From Okeania sp. SIO1I7 (lineage in GTDB: Bacteria; Cyanobacteriota; Cyanobacteriia; Cyanobacteriales; Microcoleaceae), in contig JAAHGF010000022.1 in NCBI GenBank assembly GCA_010672585.1, positions 80,149-144,148 on the forward strand: DNA of 64,000 nt. The letters are read 5' to 3'. This document shows positions 27,069 to 37,696 of the stretch, one piece after another; within the stretch, counting starts at the first letter, position 1, and each line of letters begins with the position of its first letter. The translations under genes were made by a program, and so were the position numbers. The notes beneath the pieces were generated by a model that did not search any database, was not told where the DNA came from, and saw only the letters and a program-made list of their open reading frames with translations.

Positions 27069-28406
27069 TCATCTAATAGGAAGAGAAATAATAAACTCCG
27101 TACCTTCACCCAATTTTGACTTACAGGTAATTGTACCCTCATGTTTTTCCGTAACAATTTGCTTGGCGATCGCCATCCCCAGTCCAGTTCCCTTGCTGAC
27201 CTCATTGGTGGTAAATCCCTGCTCAAAAATCTGGGCTTGGGTCTCGGGTTCCATGCCACAGCCATTATCTTGAATGCAAACCTGAACCTGCTCATATCCT
27301 AGCATTTTCGTCTCAATTGTGATCCGATTCAGGTCAGCTTTGATTTCAGCCAAAGTTTTGCCTTTATTGGCTTCATCAATGGCATCAATAGCGTTAGCAA
27401 GCAGATGCAGAAAAACCTGATTAAGCTGTCCTGGAAAACAATAAATTTCAGGAATATTACCGTAATTCTTCACGATCTCTATTGCTTGCCGTTCTTCGTT
27501 GCTTTTAGTGCGGTGCTTGAGAATCAGCAAGGTTCTATCTATCCCATCATGCAAATTAAATTCAACTTTGTGGTCTCGATCATCGCGAAAAAAGGTTCTC
27601 AGACTATTGCTAACTTCACAGAGGCGATCGATGCCTAAGTCCATTGAATTAATGAGCTTGGGTAGATCTTCACGAAGCAACTCCAAATCCACTGCTTCGA
27701 GTTCATCTTGAATATGGGTTCCATTCCTGGGGCATTCTTGCAGTAGAAAATCAATTAGACCAAATAACTTCTGCACGTAGGTCCTAGCAAGCTCAATATT
27801 CACATTGATGAAGTCTGTTGGATTATTGATTTCATGGACAATTCCTGCCATTAATTCTTCCAAAAATGCCATTTTTTCAGCTTGAATTAACTGAAGTTGT
27901 GTGGTTTTTATCCGGTGATATTGGACTTGTAAATCTTGATTGCTTCGGAGTAATTTTTGGTTTTTATCAGTCAGTTGTATGGTCTGGTGATAAAGCCGTT
28001 GCCGGAGATGATATATTTCAATATGAGTAGCAATACGAACTAAAATTTCTTCGCGTTGGAATGGCTTGGTAATATAGTCAATACCCCCAACATCAAACGC
28101 TTTGACTTTATCTAAAGCCCGATCGAGTGCACTGATAAAAATAATGGGAATATCTTGGGTTTCCGAACACGATTTAATTGCTTGACAAAGGGCATAACCG
28201 TCCATATCCGGCATCATCACATCGAGTACAATCAAATCTGGTTGGGGCGTTTGTCTCACCAACTCTAGAGCCTTTTTGCCATTTTTTGCTGCCACAATTG
28301 CATAATCATTTTTGAGAATTTCCAGCAGAATGTGGATGTTTTGGGGGTCGTCGTCAACGATCAAAACTTTAGATTTTGCTAGATTTGTTTGAGTATGCGC
28401 GATCAT
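27069..28406 (-). CDS. REC - histidine kinase (soluble)
   Basis: 445 residues. N-terminal receiver domain (about 13-130): KVLIVDDDPQNI, phospho-acceptor Asp in LIVLDVMMPDMDGY, IIFISALD, DYITKPFQ. A short coiled linker follows, then HisKA with GIVHEINNPTDF (His about 189) and HATPase with QVFLHLLANAIDAI, IQDNGCGME, GTGLGMAIAKQIV. There are no TM helices, so it is cytosolic and is probably phosphorylated by another kinase through its REC domain. It is separated from the next kinase gene upstream by 84 bp and may be co-transcribed with it. It resembles the product of 33088-34458 but is more diverged. Confidence 0.93.
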   Translation of the reverse strand: MIAHTQTNLAKSKVLIVDDDPQNIHILLEILKNDYAIVAAKNGKKALELVRQTPQPDLIVLDVMMPDMDGYALCQAIKSCSETQDIPIIFISALDRALDKVKAFDVGGIDYITKPFQREEILVRIATHIEIYHLRQRLYHQTIQLTDKNQKLLRSNQDLQVQYHRIKTTQLQLIQAEKMAFLEELMAGIVHEINNPTDFINVNIELARTYVQKLFGLIDFLLQECPRNGTHIQDELEAVDLELLREDLPKLINSMDLGIDRLCEVSNSLRTFFRDDRDHKVEFNLHDGIDRTLLILKHRTKSNEERQAIEIVKNYGNIPEIYCFPGQLNQVFLHLLANAIDAIDEANKGKTLAEIKADLNRITIETKMLGYEQVQVCIQDNGCGMEPETQAQIFEQGFTTNEVSKGTGLGMAIAKQIVTEKHEGTITCKSKLGEGTEFIISLPIR

Positions 28407-28490
28407 AGGGTTAAACTTACTATTTTTGACAATTTTTTTTCTACTCTGTTATAGATACAAAACCAAAGGCAAGTTAAGTGCCAGAATTTG

Positions 28491-31400
28491 TTATGGATCT
28501 ATTTGTGCGATTAAATCTTGGAGTTGTATTAGCGCGGCATCCGTATCAAAATCAAAGACCGCTTTTTGCAGCAGTTGAATGCCAACACTATATGGCGTTC
28601 CTTGGGTGGCTTCATTTAAATCTTTGAGTTGTTCAAATCCTGCTGCAATATCGTTTTGCAAAAGATGTTCCAGTTCTTGAAGACGATTCTTCAGAACTTG
28701 CGATTCTATCGGATCGGCTTGAGCGATCGCATCTGTAGAAATATCGACAGATGGCTCTAGCTTCCCGAGGGAATCCATCACGACTGCAAAGCATTGGCTG
28801 AAGGTTTGCATTAAATATGGCAGTGCTTCAGTTCGGGAATTGTTATGCAAAGATTTCTCTAGAGCAGAAGCAGCTACAAACAAATCTTTGGCTCCAATAT
28901 TGCCTGCGGTGCCTTTGATAGTATGAACTTGATTCCGAGCAGTAGTGTAGTCTGTCGCCGTGATTGTAGCTTGGATATTTGCTAGGGTATTTTGGTTCTG
29001 TTCGCGAAACTGCCACAAAATATGGCGGTAGGCATTGATATTTCCCCCAATACGATGAACGCCTGCTTCGACATCAACCCCCGCCAAAACAAGTGACTCC
29101 TCGGCAGCAAGTGCCAAAGGAGAGGAAGAGATTGCATCGGGAACGGTAAGTTGTGCCGTCGTGTTGCCGTCGATTTCTTCATTAGGCGGTTTTAGCCAAC
29201 GGTTAAGGGTTTGAAAAACATGATTAGGATCGATGGGTTTTGTGATATGATCGTTCATACCTGCTTGCAGACTCAAGTCGCGATCGCCAATCATGGCATG
29301 GGCTGTCATAGCAATGACGGTCAAATCAGCAAAGCGCTGACTTTCAGGGCAATCCAATTGACCCAAAGCCCGGATACGTCGCGTGGCTTCAAGACCATCC
29401 ATGTCCGGCATTTGAATATCCATTAACACTGCATCGTAATGATTGTGTTGCACCGCTGCCAATGCCTCCAAGCCGTTATTCGCGGTATCAATACTCGCAC
29501 CCGCTCCTATCAATAGTTCTCGGGCGATTTGCTGATTGATTTCGTTGTCTTCCACCAGCAATATCTTATAGCCCGAAAGAGAATCACAATCTACAGCTAC
29601 AGAGCAGTCGCCAACAATATTGTTTCCAGATTTCGCAACAACATCAGAGCAGAAAGTCTTCACAAGAGTATCGTAGAGCGCCGAACGATTGATGGGCTTT
29701 GATAAACAATCCTCAGCACCCACTTGTTCGGCACGCTGCTTTATATCCATTTGCCCGTGGCCGGTAATGAGCAGAATCCGAGGCTGGTGGAACAGTGGAG
29801 CCAGACGGATGCGTTGAATCAACTCAATACCATCGATCCCGTCGGACATCTGCCAGTCCGTCACCACCAATTGATAGGGGTTATCGGTCACTTGCAGAGC
29901 TTCTAATGCTTCTTTTCCAGAAGCAACGGTGTCAACCTGTAGAGAAAATGATTGCAAAAGCTCCTTGAGAATGTTGCGCGCTGCCGGACTATCATCGACG
30001 ATCAACGCTTTTATACCTTTTAGTCCTGCGGGTGGGGTGAAATTTACCAGGGTAGTTGATGCTGTTTCAAACATTGCCCAGAATTTAAAGTTGCTGCCTT
30101 TACCGACCTGGCTTTCCACCCAAATATCACCGTCCATCAAATTGACCAAGCGTTTGCAAATGGCTAAACCCAAGCCAGTTCCGCCATATTTGCGCGTGGT
30201 CGAGTCATCTGCTTGACTGAAGCGGCGAAACAGTCCCTTGCACTGGTCTTGGGTAAGGCCGATCCCCGTGTCCCGAACGGAAAACTCCACCTTAACGCCA
30301 TCGTCTCGATATTCTCGCAAAACAAGCCGAACAATCACCTGGCCAATTTCCGTAAATTTGACAGCATTACTGATTAGGTTCAGAAGTAGTTGTTCTAATC
30401 GCAGCGGATCGCCCCTTAGAGAATTTGGGATCTCTGGATCGATACCGATCAAGAATTCGAGACCTTTTTGTTCTGCGCGTAAGCTGACTAGATTGGATAC
30501 ATTTTGCAGAACTGCGTCAAGCTCAAAATCTATTTTTTCTAGTGCTAGCTTCCCCGCTTCAATTTTTGAAAAATCAAGAATATCGTTAATCAGGCGCAGG
30601 AGGGATTTACCGGAGCTTTGGATTTTCTGCATATAGTCAATCTGTTGGCTATTGAGGTCTGTCTGCAATGCCAAGTGACTCAAACCTAAAATCGCATTCA
30701 TCGGGGTTCTAATTTCGTGGCTCATTACTGCCAAAAAATTGCTTTTTGCCGCGTTTGCCGATTCGGCCAACTCCCGTGCATCTTCTAGCTGCGTGGCTCG
30801 TGCCTGTTCCGTTTCTCGCAGCAGATCGAGTTCTATCAATTCATATTTAAATAGGTTCAGGCTGCTTAAGATGCCATCAAACTCCAAGTCGTAGCGACCT
30901 TGCTCGATCTCATAGTCTCCCTGACGCGAGCGAAGATATTCCACCGCTAAAGTTATCTTCTGTAAAGGCTGAAGAATTGAATTGCGAACGTAGAATATCA
31001 AAAGTAAAACCAGAGCAATCCCGGACGAGATCGTAAACACGGTCATGATATTGAGGAATGTCACCAAGCGGTTGAGGGAGTTTTTACTTTTCTCAACTTG
31101 TTCCCGAGCAGTTTCCGAGAGACTTTCTAGCAATTTTTCGGCTTCTTGGTAGTTGCGACGCTCCAAGTTTTCGATGGTTTGGAGGGCCTGTTCGCGATTA
31201 TTCCCTTGGTAGGTCTTGAGAATGCTTTCTCCTTCTGTTTTCAGCTCGTTAAAGAGCCGTTCGATCTCTTTGAGCTTAATTGTTTCCTGTTTTTTTTGCT
31301 CCAGGGCACGGAGATTTTCAAAGGTAATTTCAAAATTCAGAGCACACTCAAAAAACTCCCGTTTGGCATCCGGATCGTTAAGGATGAAGCGGTTCAAGGT

Positions 31401-32075
31401 GGCCAGCATATTGCCAGCAAGTTCTGACAGTTCCAGATAGTAACGGACTCCTGGAAGGTCATCGCGCACCACCTGCTCGAAACTCTTAGATTTGCCAGCA
31501 TCAGCCAGTTCTTCCTCTTTGAGCTGCTGCAAAAGCTTTTCCATAGGTACACCTACATCTTTCAGTAGAGTACTGATGCGCTGACTGGCTTTGCGATCGG
31601 CACTGGGGTCGTAGCCCCTAAACACTTTTTTCTCTGATTCTTGCCGGAAATCTTCAATCAGTCTGTCCAAGCGGTCCCAGTCTCGCTTACGAGTATTGCG
31701 AATTTTGATGGAAACGCTATCTCTAAACTCTAGCAACTCATTATAGTTTTTGAAGTATTCGTGCTCTTCTTCTTCCTCGCCAAGAACGTACTCTAACAAA
31801 TTACCACTCATAGTACCTAATTCTTCGAGCATACTAATAGTGCCTAATGCTTTGGGAACCTCTATTTCTAGGACTTGCTGGGTGGATTTTTTGACTTGGT
31901 AACTAAAAAATAGAACGGCAATAGAAACGCCACTAATCACCATAAATATTAAGAAGAAGATAAAGTTTAGCCGAACGACAACGGAACGCTTCTTTTTCAA
32001 TAGTTGTTCTTGTAATCTTGCCAAATAACTGGGAGATGTTGGCTGGGTAAGGTTCGGATAAATTGCTTTTGTCAT
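28491..32075 (-). CDS. Membrane hybrid histidine kinase with two REC domains and HPt (BarA/TorS type)
   Basis: 1194 residues. TM1 is at about 38-60 and TM2 at about 343-365. They enclose a large helical sensor region with glutamate-rich coiled coils ([13 protein letters not shown]). Then a HAMP-like linker, HisKA with [15 protein letters not shown] (His about 452), HATPase ([23 protein letters not shown]), REC1 from about 690 ([23 protein letters not shown]), REC2 from about 840 ([31 protein letters not shown]) and a C-terminal HPt with [13 protein letters not shown] (His about 1047). It carries a full internal phosphorelay and can pass phosphate out through HPt. The ligand is unknown. The gap upstream carries a scrap of Ser/Thr kinase sequence. 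Confidence 0.94.
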   Translation of the reverse strand: MTKAIYPNLTQPTSPSYLARLQEQLLKKKRSVVVRLNFIFFLIFMVISGVSIAVLFFSYQVKKSTQQVLEIEVPKALGTISMLEELGTMSGNLLEYVLGEEEEEHEYFKNYNELLEFRDSVSIKIRNTRKRDWDRLDRLIEDFRQESEKKVFRGYDPSADRKASQRISTLLKDVGVPMEKLLQQLKEEELADAGKSKSFEQVVRDDLPGVRYYLELSELAGNMLATLNRFILNDPDAKREFFECALNFEITFENLRALEQKKQETIKLKEIERLFNELKTEGESILKTYQGNNREQALQTIENLERRNYQEAEKLLESLSETAREQVEKSKNSLNRLVTFLNIMTVFTISSGIALVLLLIFYVRNSILQPLQKITLAVEYLRSRQGDYEIEQGRYDLEFDGILSSLNLFKYELIELDLLRETEQARATQLEDARELAESANAAKSNFLAVMSHEIRTPMNAILGLSHLALQTDLNSQQIDYMQKIQSSGKSLLRLINDILDFSKIEAGKLALEKIDFELDAVLQNVSNLVSLRAEQKGLEFLIGIDPEIPNSLRGDPLRLEQLLLNLISNAVKFTEIGQVIVRLVLREYRDDGVKVEFSVRDTGIGLTQDQCKGLFRRFSQADDSTTRKYGGTGLGLAICKRLVNLMDGDIWVESQVGKGSNFKFWAMFETASTTLVNFTPPAGLKGIKALIVDDSPAARNILKELLQSFSLQVDTVASGKEALEALQVTDNPYQLVVTDWQMSDGIDGIELIQRIRLAPLFHQPRILLITGHGQMDIKQRAEQVGAEDCLSKPINRSALYDTLVKTFCSDVVAKSGNNIVGDCSVAVDCDSLSGYKILLVEDNEINQQIARELLIGAGASIDTANNGLEALAAVQHNHYDAVLMDIQMPDMDGLEATRRIRALGQLDCPESQRFADLTVIAMTAHAMIGDRDLSLQAGMNDHITKPIDPNHVFQTLNRWLKPPNEEIDGNTTAQLTVPDAISSSPLALAAEESLVLAGVDVEAGVHRIGGNINAYRHILWQFREQNQNTLANIQATITATDYTTARNQVHTIKGTAGNIGAKDLFVAASALEKSLHNNSRTEALPYLMQTFSQCFAVVMDSLGKLEPSVDISTDAIAQADPIESQVLKNRLQELEHLLQNDIAAGFEQLKDLNEATQGTPYSVGIQLLQKAVFDFDTDAALIQLQDLIAQIDP

Positions 32076-32113
32076 GAGAGTCCAATTTAATCAATAACTG
32101 CTTTAGCGGTCGT

Positions 32114-32140
32114 TAAGTTGAGGTTTTTGGTAATGGTATA
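32114..32140 (-). other. Relic of Ser/Thr-kinase coding sequence
   Basis: TTGAGGTTTTTGGTAATGGT plus ATATT matches, with one mismatch in 25 bases, the segment of the HstK-type genes that encodes QYTITKNLN (for example 20299-20325). It lies just upstream of the hybrid kinase, in the gap 32076-33087. This suggests a deleted kinase copy or an illegitimate recombination scar. Also in this gap: GGAGTCA heptads near 32190-32217. Confidence 0.45.
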
Positions 32141-32437
32141 TTATACCAAATTATCAATATTTGCTACAAATATATAGGATATTTCTTAGAGGTCAGGAGT
32201 CAGGAGTCAGGAGTCAGAATGAATGGCTTCAATACCATTTTTTGATCATAAGTTCTCTTTTTAATCAAAAGGACATCTCCTATAAATTATTTTGATTGCT
32301 CTTATTATTCGTAACATTCTTTTTTTTAATTGGTATTAGACCTCTGCGGAAATTAAGATTTAACAACCTTTAGGAATTTCAGTGTAATTATCGGAGATGG
32401 GTAGTCCTGCATGGTAATGGTGAGGATATATATTTTT

Positions 32438-33046
32438 GGCGTTGCTGAAGCGCGTGTATGATATTAATCCTAATTACTTAGAAGTCAACCCACCCGCAGG
32501 CCCCTCCCAGGGCTGTTTCATTCTCGATAGACACGGAGACGCACCAGACACACCAGATACGGGGATGGAGGCTTTTAAGCGGCGTTGAACCAAATATTCT
32601 CTCAGAGCAAAAAGGACGCTTATTGGCGCTCAAAATCGGCAAATTTTGGCAAATTTCACTGTTCCACTATCCCCTCATCTTCCATTCTCCCGCTCATCCT
32701 TAATCTACAATACTTTAAAACAGCCCTGTTCCCAGGAGGGGAACGACTGAGTCATATCATGTCCGGTAGCATCGGTATTGTAAAAGGGTAAGAATTCAGA
32801 ATTTAGAATGCGCGAATTTAGAATTCATAAATTTGGGATGAAAGCTTTAGTATTCTTGGAATTAAGGGTATTAATCCCGAAACAACTTAAATTTCCTGTA
32901 GATATTCACCCTTTGGTTTACACAAACGATACCAGCGGACATGATATCAGGAGAGAAGAAAGAAGAAGAAACCCCGAGTAGAAGGAGAAAGTTTTTTGCT
33001 CGCCCTCTTATCCGGGCATGATGTCATACCTCAAATCAACAAAGCC
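32438..33046. mobile_element. F7 element with 8-bp target duplication, carrying a nested F1 copy
   Basis: Begins GGCGTTGCTGAAGCGCGTGT and ends CATACCTCAAATCAACAAAGCC. The 8 bp ATATTTTT occurs directly outside both ends (32430-32437 and 33047-33054). It contains the F1 copy B (32754-32947), a degraded F2-like right end (TATCCGGGCATGATGTCATA, 33010-33029) and GC-rich repeats. It is related to 56810-56968, 58459-58660 and 58676-59090. No transposase gene. Confidence 0.75.
32754..32947 (+). mobile_element. F1 MITE-like element, copy B (nested)
   Basis: 194 bp, nearly identical to copy A at 4772-4957 over its whole length (TATTCTTGGAATTAAGGGTA, TTTCCTGTAGATATTCACCC and both ends shared), with about 8 extra bases in the AT-rich interior. 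Such similarity points to recent movement. Confidence 0.9.
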
Positions 33047-33087
33047 ATATTTTTTAATTTCTCTCATCTCCCCATTCCCCCATCCCA

Positions 33088-34458
33088 TTATTGCCTGGGC
33101 AAAGCAATTTCAAACTCTGTACCTGCTCCTGGTACTGAATTACAAGAAAGTTTTCCTCCATGTTTTTCTTCTACTATTTGGCGGGAAATTGATAAACCTA
33201 AACCTGTACCTTTACCTACTCCTTTGGTCGTAAATAAATGCTCAAATATCTTTTGTTTCACTTCCTCTTTCATACCCATGCCATTATCTCTAATTCGGAT
33301 GATTATCTGTTGGTTTTCTCTGTCAACTTTCGTAGTAATAGTAATCTGATTTGGTGTAGCTTCAATTTCCTCAAAAGTTTTACCAATATTGCTTTCTTCT
33401 AAAGCATCAATGGCATTAGCAATTAGATTCATAAAAACTTGGTTTAATTTACCGGGAAAACAGCTAATTTCTGGTAATTCTCCATATTCTTTAATTACCT
33501 CGATCGCTGGATGTTCTCCATTATCCTTGAGTCGATGTTTTAAAATCAACAAAGTACTATCAATACCATCGTGAATATTAAAACTAACTGTTCGAGCATT
33601 ATCCCCACGGGAAAAAGTGCGTAATGCAGTGCTAATATTGCGAATGCGCTCGATACCTGTTTTCATCGAAGCGATCACTTTCGGACAATCTTCAATTAAA
33701 AAATCCAGTTCTATATCTTCAATACATTCTTGAATTTCTGGATCGGGAGTAGATAATTTATTTTGATAGAGACTAAGCAAATGAATTAAAGCTTCGACGT
33801 ATTCTGAAGCATGACCAATATTTCCTTCAATAAACCCAACGGGATTGTTTATTTCGTGAGCGACTCCAGCAACAACTTGACCTAATGTTGCCATTTTTTC
33901 ACTTTGAACTAACTGTAATTGTGCTTTTTTTAGTTGTTCTAAACGTTTTTTTAATTCTTGATTGGTACTTTCCAAATCCTCAATCATTTGCTCTAAAATT
34001 AGATTTTTATCATAAATTTCTTGCTCTTGATTTAGAGTTTTTTCTTGCAATTTTTTCTGGAGTCGATATAAAGTAATATGGGTTTTTACACGGGAAAAAA
34101 CCTCTTCGGCATGAAAAGGTTTAGTAATATAATCAATTCCGCCTACTTCAAATGCTTTGATTTTATCAAAAACATCATCAAGGGCACTAATAAAAATAAC
34201 AGGAATATCTTGAGTGCGAGGATCGGTTTTTAAATGCTTACATACCTCATAACCATCCATATCGGGCATTGAAATATCAAGTAAAATCAGATCGGGATAA
34301 TCAAGATGAATTCCTTGCAGAGCCAATTTTCCACTGGGAATTGGACGAACAGTATAACCCTTTTTTGATAATAAACCTATTAAAAGTTGTAAATTGGCAG
34401 GGGTATCATCTACAACTAAAATATTGCCATGCTCTGAATTGGTTCCCGAGGAATTCAT
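33088..34458 (-). CDS. REC - coiled coil - histidine kinase (soluble)
   Basis: 456 residues. REC at about 12-130: NILVVDDTPANLQL, LILLDISMPDMDGYEV, VIFISALDD, DYITKPFH. A long charged coiled coil (about 135-195) follows, then HisKA with GVAHEINNPVGF (His about 202) and HATPase (QVFMNLIANAIDAL, RDNGMGM, GKGTGLGLSIS). The last 150 residues are almost identical to those of the two HstK-type kinases (KTFEEIEATPNQITITT, LSISRQIVEEKHGGKLSCNS), which implies recent copying or gene conversion of the catalytic half. It has no membrane segment. It ends just right of the composite F7/F1 element. Confidence 0.93.
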   Translation of the reverse strand: MNSSGTNSEHGNILVVDDTPANLQLLIGLLSKKGYTVRPIPSGKLALQGIHLDYPDLILLDISMPDMDGYEVCKHLKTDPRTQDIPVIFISALDDVFDKIKAFEVGGIDYITKPFHAEEVFSRVKTHITLYRLQKKLQEKTLNQEQEIYDKNLILEQMIEDLESTNQELKKRLEQLKKAQLQLVQSEKMATLGQVVAGVAHEINNPVGFIEGNIGHASEYVEALIHLLSLYQNKLSTPDPEIQECIEDIELDFLIEDCPKVIASMKTGIERIRNISTALRTFSRGDNARTVSFNIHDGIDSTLLILKHRLKDNGEHPAIEVIKEYGELPEISCFPGKLNQVFMNLIANAIDALEESNIGKTFEEIEATPNQITITTKVDRENQQIIIRIRDNGMGMKEEVKQKIFEHLFTTKGVGKGTGLGLSISRQIVEEKHGGKLSCNSVPGAGTEFEIALPRQ

Positions 34459-34791
34459 AAGTTATTATTAAATATTGTTATGACTCGATCATAAGTTTAA
34501 CATCTACTTTATTAAGAGTTATTAATCAGACATAACTCAAATTACCCTAGAAATATCCTAGCTATTTGTAGCAAACATTTATCAATTTGGTATTAATATA
34601 TTCAAACTCGTTCCTTCTGAAACCTTCTGAAACTCTTATAACACTGTTCAAAAATCAGTATTTTTGCAGAGGTATATAAAAAAAAAGATACTTTTGAGGA
34701 CCAGATTTAGTCTCAAATTGTCTGACTGATTGCTTACCGAATAATTAATATTTCCTGATATTCAATTCCGTAACGGTTTTAACCAGAGGTA

Positions 34792-34990
34792 ATATCATGT
34801 TCCCCCTCCGGGGGAGCTACGCTAACGGACGGGTCAGTTATAATAAAATTTAAGGACTCCGGGTAGCGACAGTACCAAAGAAATACTGAAATTATCAATG
34901 CTTTTCTCCAATATTTTCTATGTATTCCTCCTTTCTTCCCTCCTGACTTCTCACAACAGTTATTTATAAGTATTCAACCGAACATGATAT
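34792..34990. mobile_element. Diverged F2 MITE-like element
   Basis: ATATCATGTTC at the left and GAACATGATAT at the right. The right end interior (AACAGTTATTTATAAGTATT) matches F2 copies. The left interior has CCTCCGGGGGAG and CGGACGGGTCAGTTATA; the latter is also found at 52325-52341. It lies in the gap 34459-35035, which has no gene. A second repeat (AATTCCGTAACGGTTTT) precedes it. Confidence 0.65.
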
Positions 34991-35035
34991 AATTATCAAT
35001 TATCCATTATCAATTATCAATTAATGAATGTTTCT

Positions 35036-37684
35036 TTAATCACTCAACCAATTCAAAATTTTCTCATATTCAAAACCATCACAATATTTTTGTATCGCTT
35101 CAGCTAGAGAATTATCTGATTGACTAATTTTAGTAATTGTATTAGCAATTCCTGCTAAATTTCCTGTCAGCAAAGCATCTCTTAGTTGTTGTTTTAATTC
35201 TTCAGATAATACCCTGACTTTCTGTTCAATAGATTCAACAGTTTCTTCCTTTTCTTTCAGTTTAATCTCCCTTTCCTCATACACATAGCGCACCCCTAAA
35301 TATTCTTCCATCTTTTTAAAGATATCTGCTTCGCGAAATGGCTTTCTCATAAAATCATCGCATCCTGCCGATAAAACTACTACTTTTTCCTCTTCCAATA
35401 CACTAGCTGTCAGAGCAATTATTGTTGTTGCTTGTCCTTTGGTTGTGGCTTTAATCTTTTGAGTGGCTTCATTTCCATCCATCACTGGCATCCGCATATC
35501 CATCCAAATCAAGTGAGGTTGCCAATCATCCCATATTTCTACTGCTTGTTGGCCATTAACAGCTTCTTTGAGTTCAAATCCTAGAGGAGAAAGGAGTTTA
35601 ATTAATAATTGACGATTCAGAGGTTTATCATCCACGATTAAAATCCGATATCTGGGTTGATTTGGTTCCAGGGCAATAATACGACGTTGGGGAATTTGGG
35701 TCTCAACAACTTCGCTTTCGCTGACAATGGTAGCTTTGATTTCAAAGGTAAATATTGTTCCTTGATTAACTTGGGAGCTAACATGAATATCTCCCCCCAT
35801 CAGTTGCACAAATTTACGAGAAATTGGTAATCCTAACCCCGTTCCTTCTTGAGCTTGTTTTCCCGTTTCGGTTTGAGTGAATGCTTCAAAAAGTTTGTCT
35901 AACTCTTCTGCTGCAATTCCAGCTCCAGTATCTTCGACTTCAAAAATAATGTGGGTGGGATTAGATGGGGGAGATTTTTGAGCAACTCTGAGAGAAACTC
36001 CTCCGTCTGAAGTAAATTTAATCGCGTTATTAATAATATTAATTAACACCTGACGTAATTTCAGTTCATCGGTGCAGATGTATTGAGGAACATCGTTAGT
36101 ATGTTCGACTAAAAGTTGTAAGCCTTTTTCTTGTGCTTTCAGGTACAGCATATCTTCAATATCATTGAGCAGGCGATGGAGGTCAAAGTTTTTCTGATTG
36201 AGAGTAATGCGTCCCGCTTCAATTTTAGAAAGATCGAGGACATTGTTAATTAAAGTCAGAAGGTGTTCCCCACTGCGACTAATAATACTAATATTTTCAA
36301 TATGCTCTTGGGGAAGGGTTTGGGAACGAGTCATGATTTGTGCGAAACCGAGAATTGCATTTAAGGGAGAGCGTAACTCGTGACTCATGTTGGCAATAAA
36401 AGCACTTTTGGCATGGTTAGCTTGCTGGGCAGCTTCTTCAGCTTCTTTGTAACGGGTAATATCTTGAAAAATACCAATAATTCCTATTACTCTACCCTGA
36501 ACATCATAGAGTGGGACTTTACTCGTTTCCAACCAACCTTGTTTGCCATCCCCTTGTGTTATCGGTTCGACAATTCCCAATTCCGGTTTTCCAGAATCCA
36601 TCACCTGGCGATCGCACTTAATATAAAAATCTGCCTCTTCCCCACTCCAAGGCATTTCATAGTCAGTTTTGCCCACAATTTCCTGACGTGTCATACTAGC
36701 TACTGAGGCAAAGCTCTGGTTGCATCCCAGATAAACATTTTCTCGATTTTTCCAAAATATAGATTGGGGAATATTATTGATCACCAAGTTAAGCAACTGT
36801 TGCGACTCTGATAATTCTTGAGTCCGTTCCTCTACTTTCTGCTCTAGGTTTTGAGAGTAGTCTTGCAATTCTTTAAACGACGCTTGTAGCTGTTCAGCCA
36901 TGTGGCTAAACGAGTCTGCTAACTGCCCAAACTCATCCCGGCGATTTGTGGGTAGCGGTTCATCCCAGTGTCCGTCTGCCAAACGCTGGGCAACGCGATT
37001 GAGGTGTAATGTTGGTCGTACCACTACTGATTGAGCGAGCCACCATACTACTGGTAAAGAAACTAGCAAAACAACTAGGAAAATTCCCCCCGCAACAGCC
37101 AATGTACCCACTGCACTCTGAGTCACAGTAGTGGCATCCATCTCAATTACAAGAATGCCGTCGGAACGTCCCAATTGACTTTTAATGGGGGCATAACCAT
37201 ACAAAACAAATTGACCTACAACATTGGGACGGATAGTAGTTTCGGTAATGGGAGCCTGGATTTCCTTCTTCTGCTGCAAGCGTGGTGGCAAATTTTGTGG
37301 CACATCTCCAAACTTGGCCAGGGGTTGCTTGAGATGTTGAGAATTTGGTGCATAATTTAAAACTACTGTGTAACGTCCATCTCGAAAGCGCAGGGTATAA
37401 AGGCGGACTATATCTGGGTCGGAGGCTTGAATTTCCTTGAGTCGCTGCTTATTAACAGTGTAGTAAGCTGTATCAACATCTTCGGGGTCGTTAATTAAAC
37501 CATGATAATCGCCGTCTATTTGACGAGCGGCCAAGCTGGTTATCCCCAAGAGGCGGTCTTGCAGTGCGACTTGCTGGGATATTCGTAGTTGCCAATAGAT
37601 TGTGATTGAAAGTGCCCCCGCTGTGAGAGCAATCAATCCCGAATAGGCAATAACCAGTTTGCTACTAAGATTCCAATAGTTCAT
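35036..37684 (-). CDS. Membrane hybrid histidine kinase: sensor - HAMP - PAS - HisKA - HATPase - REC
   Basis: About 882 residues. TM1 near residues 12-34 and TM2 near 198-220 enclose a periplasmic sensor of about 160 residues, followed by HAMP (RVAQRLADGHWDEPL, RRDEFGQLADSFSHMA), coiled coil and PAS (LVINNIPQSIFWKNRENVYL, IGIIGIFQDITRYKEAEE). Then HisKA with MSHELRSPLNAILG, HATPase (VEDTGAGIAAEE, GTGLGLPISRKFV) and C-terminal REC (ILIVDDKPLNRQ, MDMRMPVMDGNEA, MRKPF). It senses an unknown external signal. An ATG at 37696 is also in frame (MSIF), but it lies in an F6-type end TA-GACATCTC; the ATG at 37684 is the more natural start. The 2-kb satellite lies directly upstream. Confidence 0.92.
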   Translation of the reverse strand: MNYWNLSSKLVIAYSGLIALTAGALSITIYWQLRISQQVALQDRLLGITSLAARQIDGDYHGLINDPEDVDTAYYTVNKQRLKEIQASDPDIVRLYTLRFRDGRYTVVLNYAPNSQHLKQPLAKFGDVPQNLPPRLQQKKEIQAPITETTIRPNVVGQFVLYGYAPIKSQLGRSDGILVIEMDATTVTQSAVGTLAVAGGIFLVVLLVSLPVVWWLAQSVVVRPTLHLNRVAQRLADGHWDEPLPTNRRDEFGQLADSFSHMAEQLQASFKELQDYSQNLEQKVEERTQELSESQQLLNLVINNIPQSIFWKNRENVYLGCNQSFASVASMTRQEIVGKTDYEMPWSGEEADFYIKCDRQVMDSGKPELGIVEPITQGDGKQGWLETSKVPLYDVQGRVIGIIGIFQDITRYKEAEEAAQQANHAKSAFIANMSHELRSPLNAILGFAQIMTRSQTLPQEHIENISIISRSGEHLLTLINNVLDLSKIEAGRITLNQKNFDLHRLLNDIEDMLYLKAQEKGLQLLVEHTNDVPQYICTDELKLRQVLINIINNAIKFTSDGGVSLRVAQKSPPSNPTHIIFEVEDTGAGIAAEELDKLFEAFTQTETGKQAQEGTGLGLPISRKFVQLMGGDIHVSSQVNQGTIFTFEIKATIVSESEVVETQIPQRRIIALEPNQPRYRILIVDDKPLNRQLLIKLLSPLGFELKEAVNGQQAVEIWDDWQPHLIWMDMRMPVMDGNEATQKIKATTKGQATTIIALTASVLEEEKVVVLSAGCDDFMRKPFREADIFKKMEEYLGVRYVYEEREIKLKEKEETVESIEQKVRVLSEELKQQLRDALLTGNLAGIANTITKISQSDNSLAEAIQKYCDGFEYEKILNWLSD

Positions 37685-37696
37685 AAAAATAGACAT

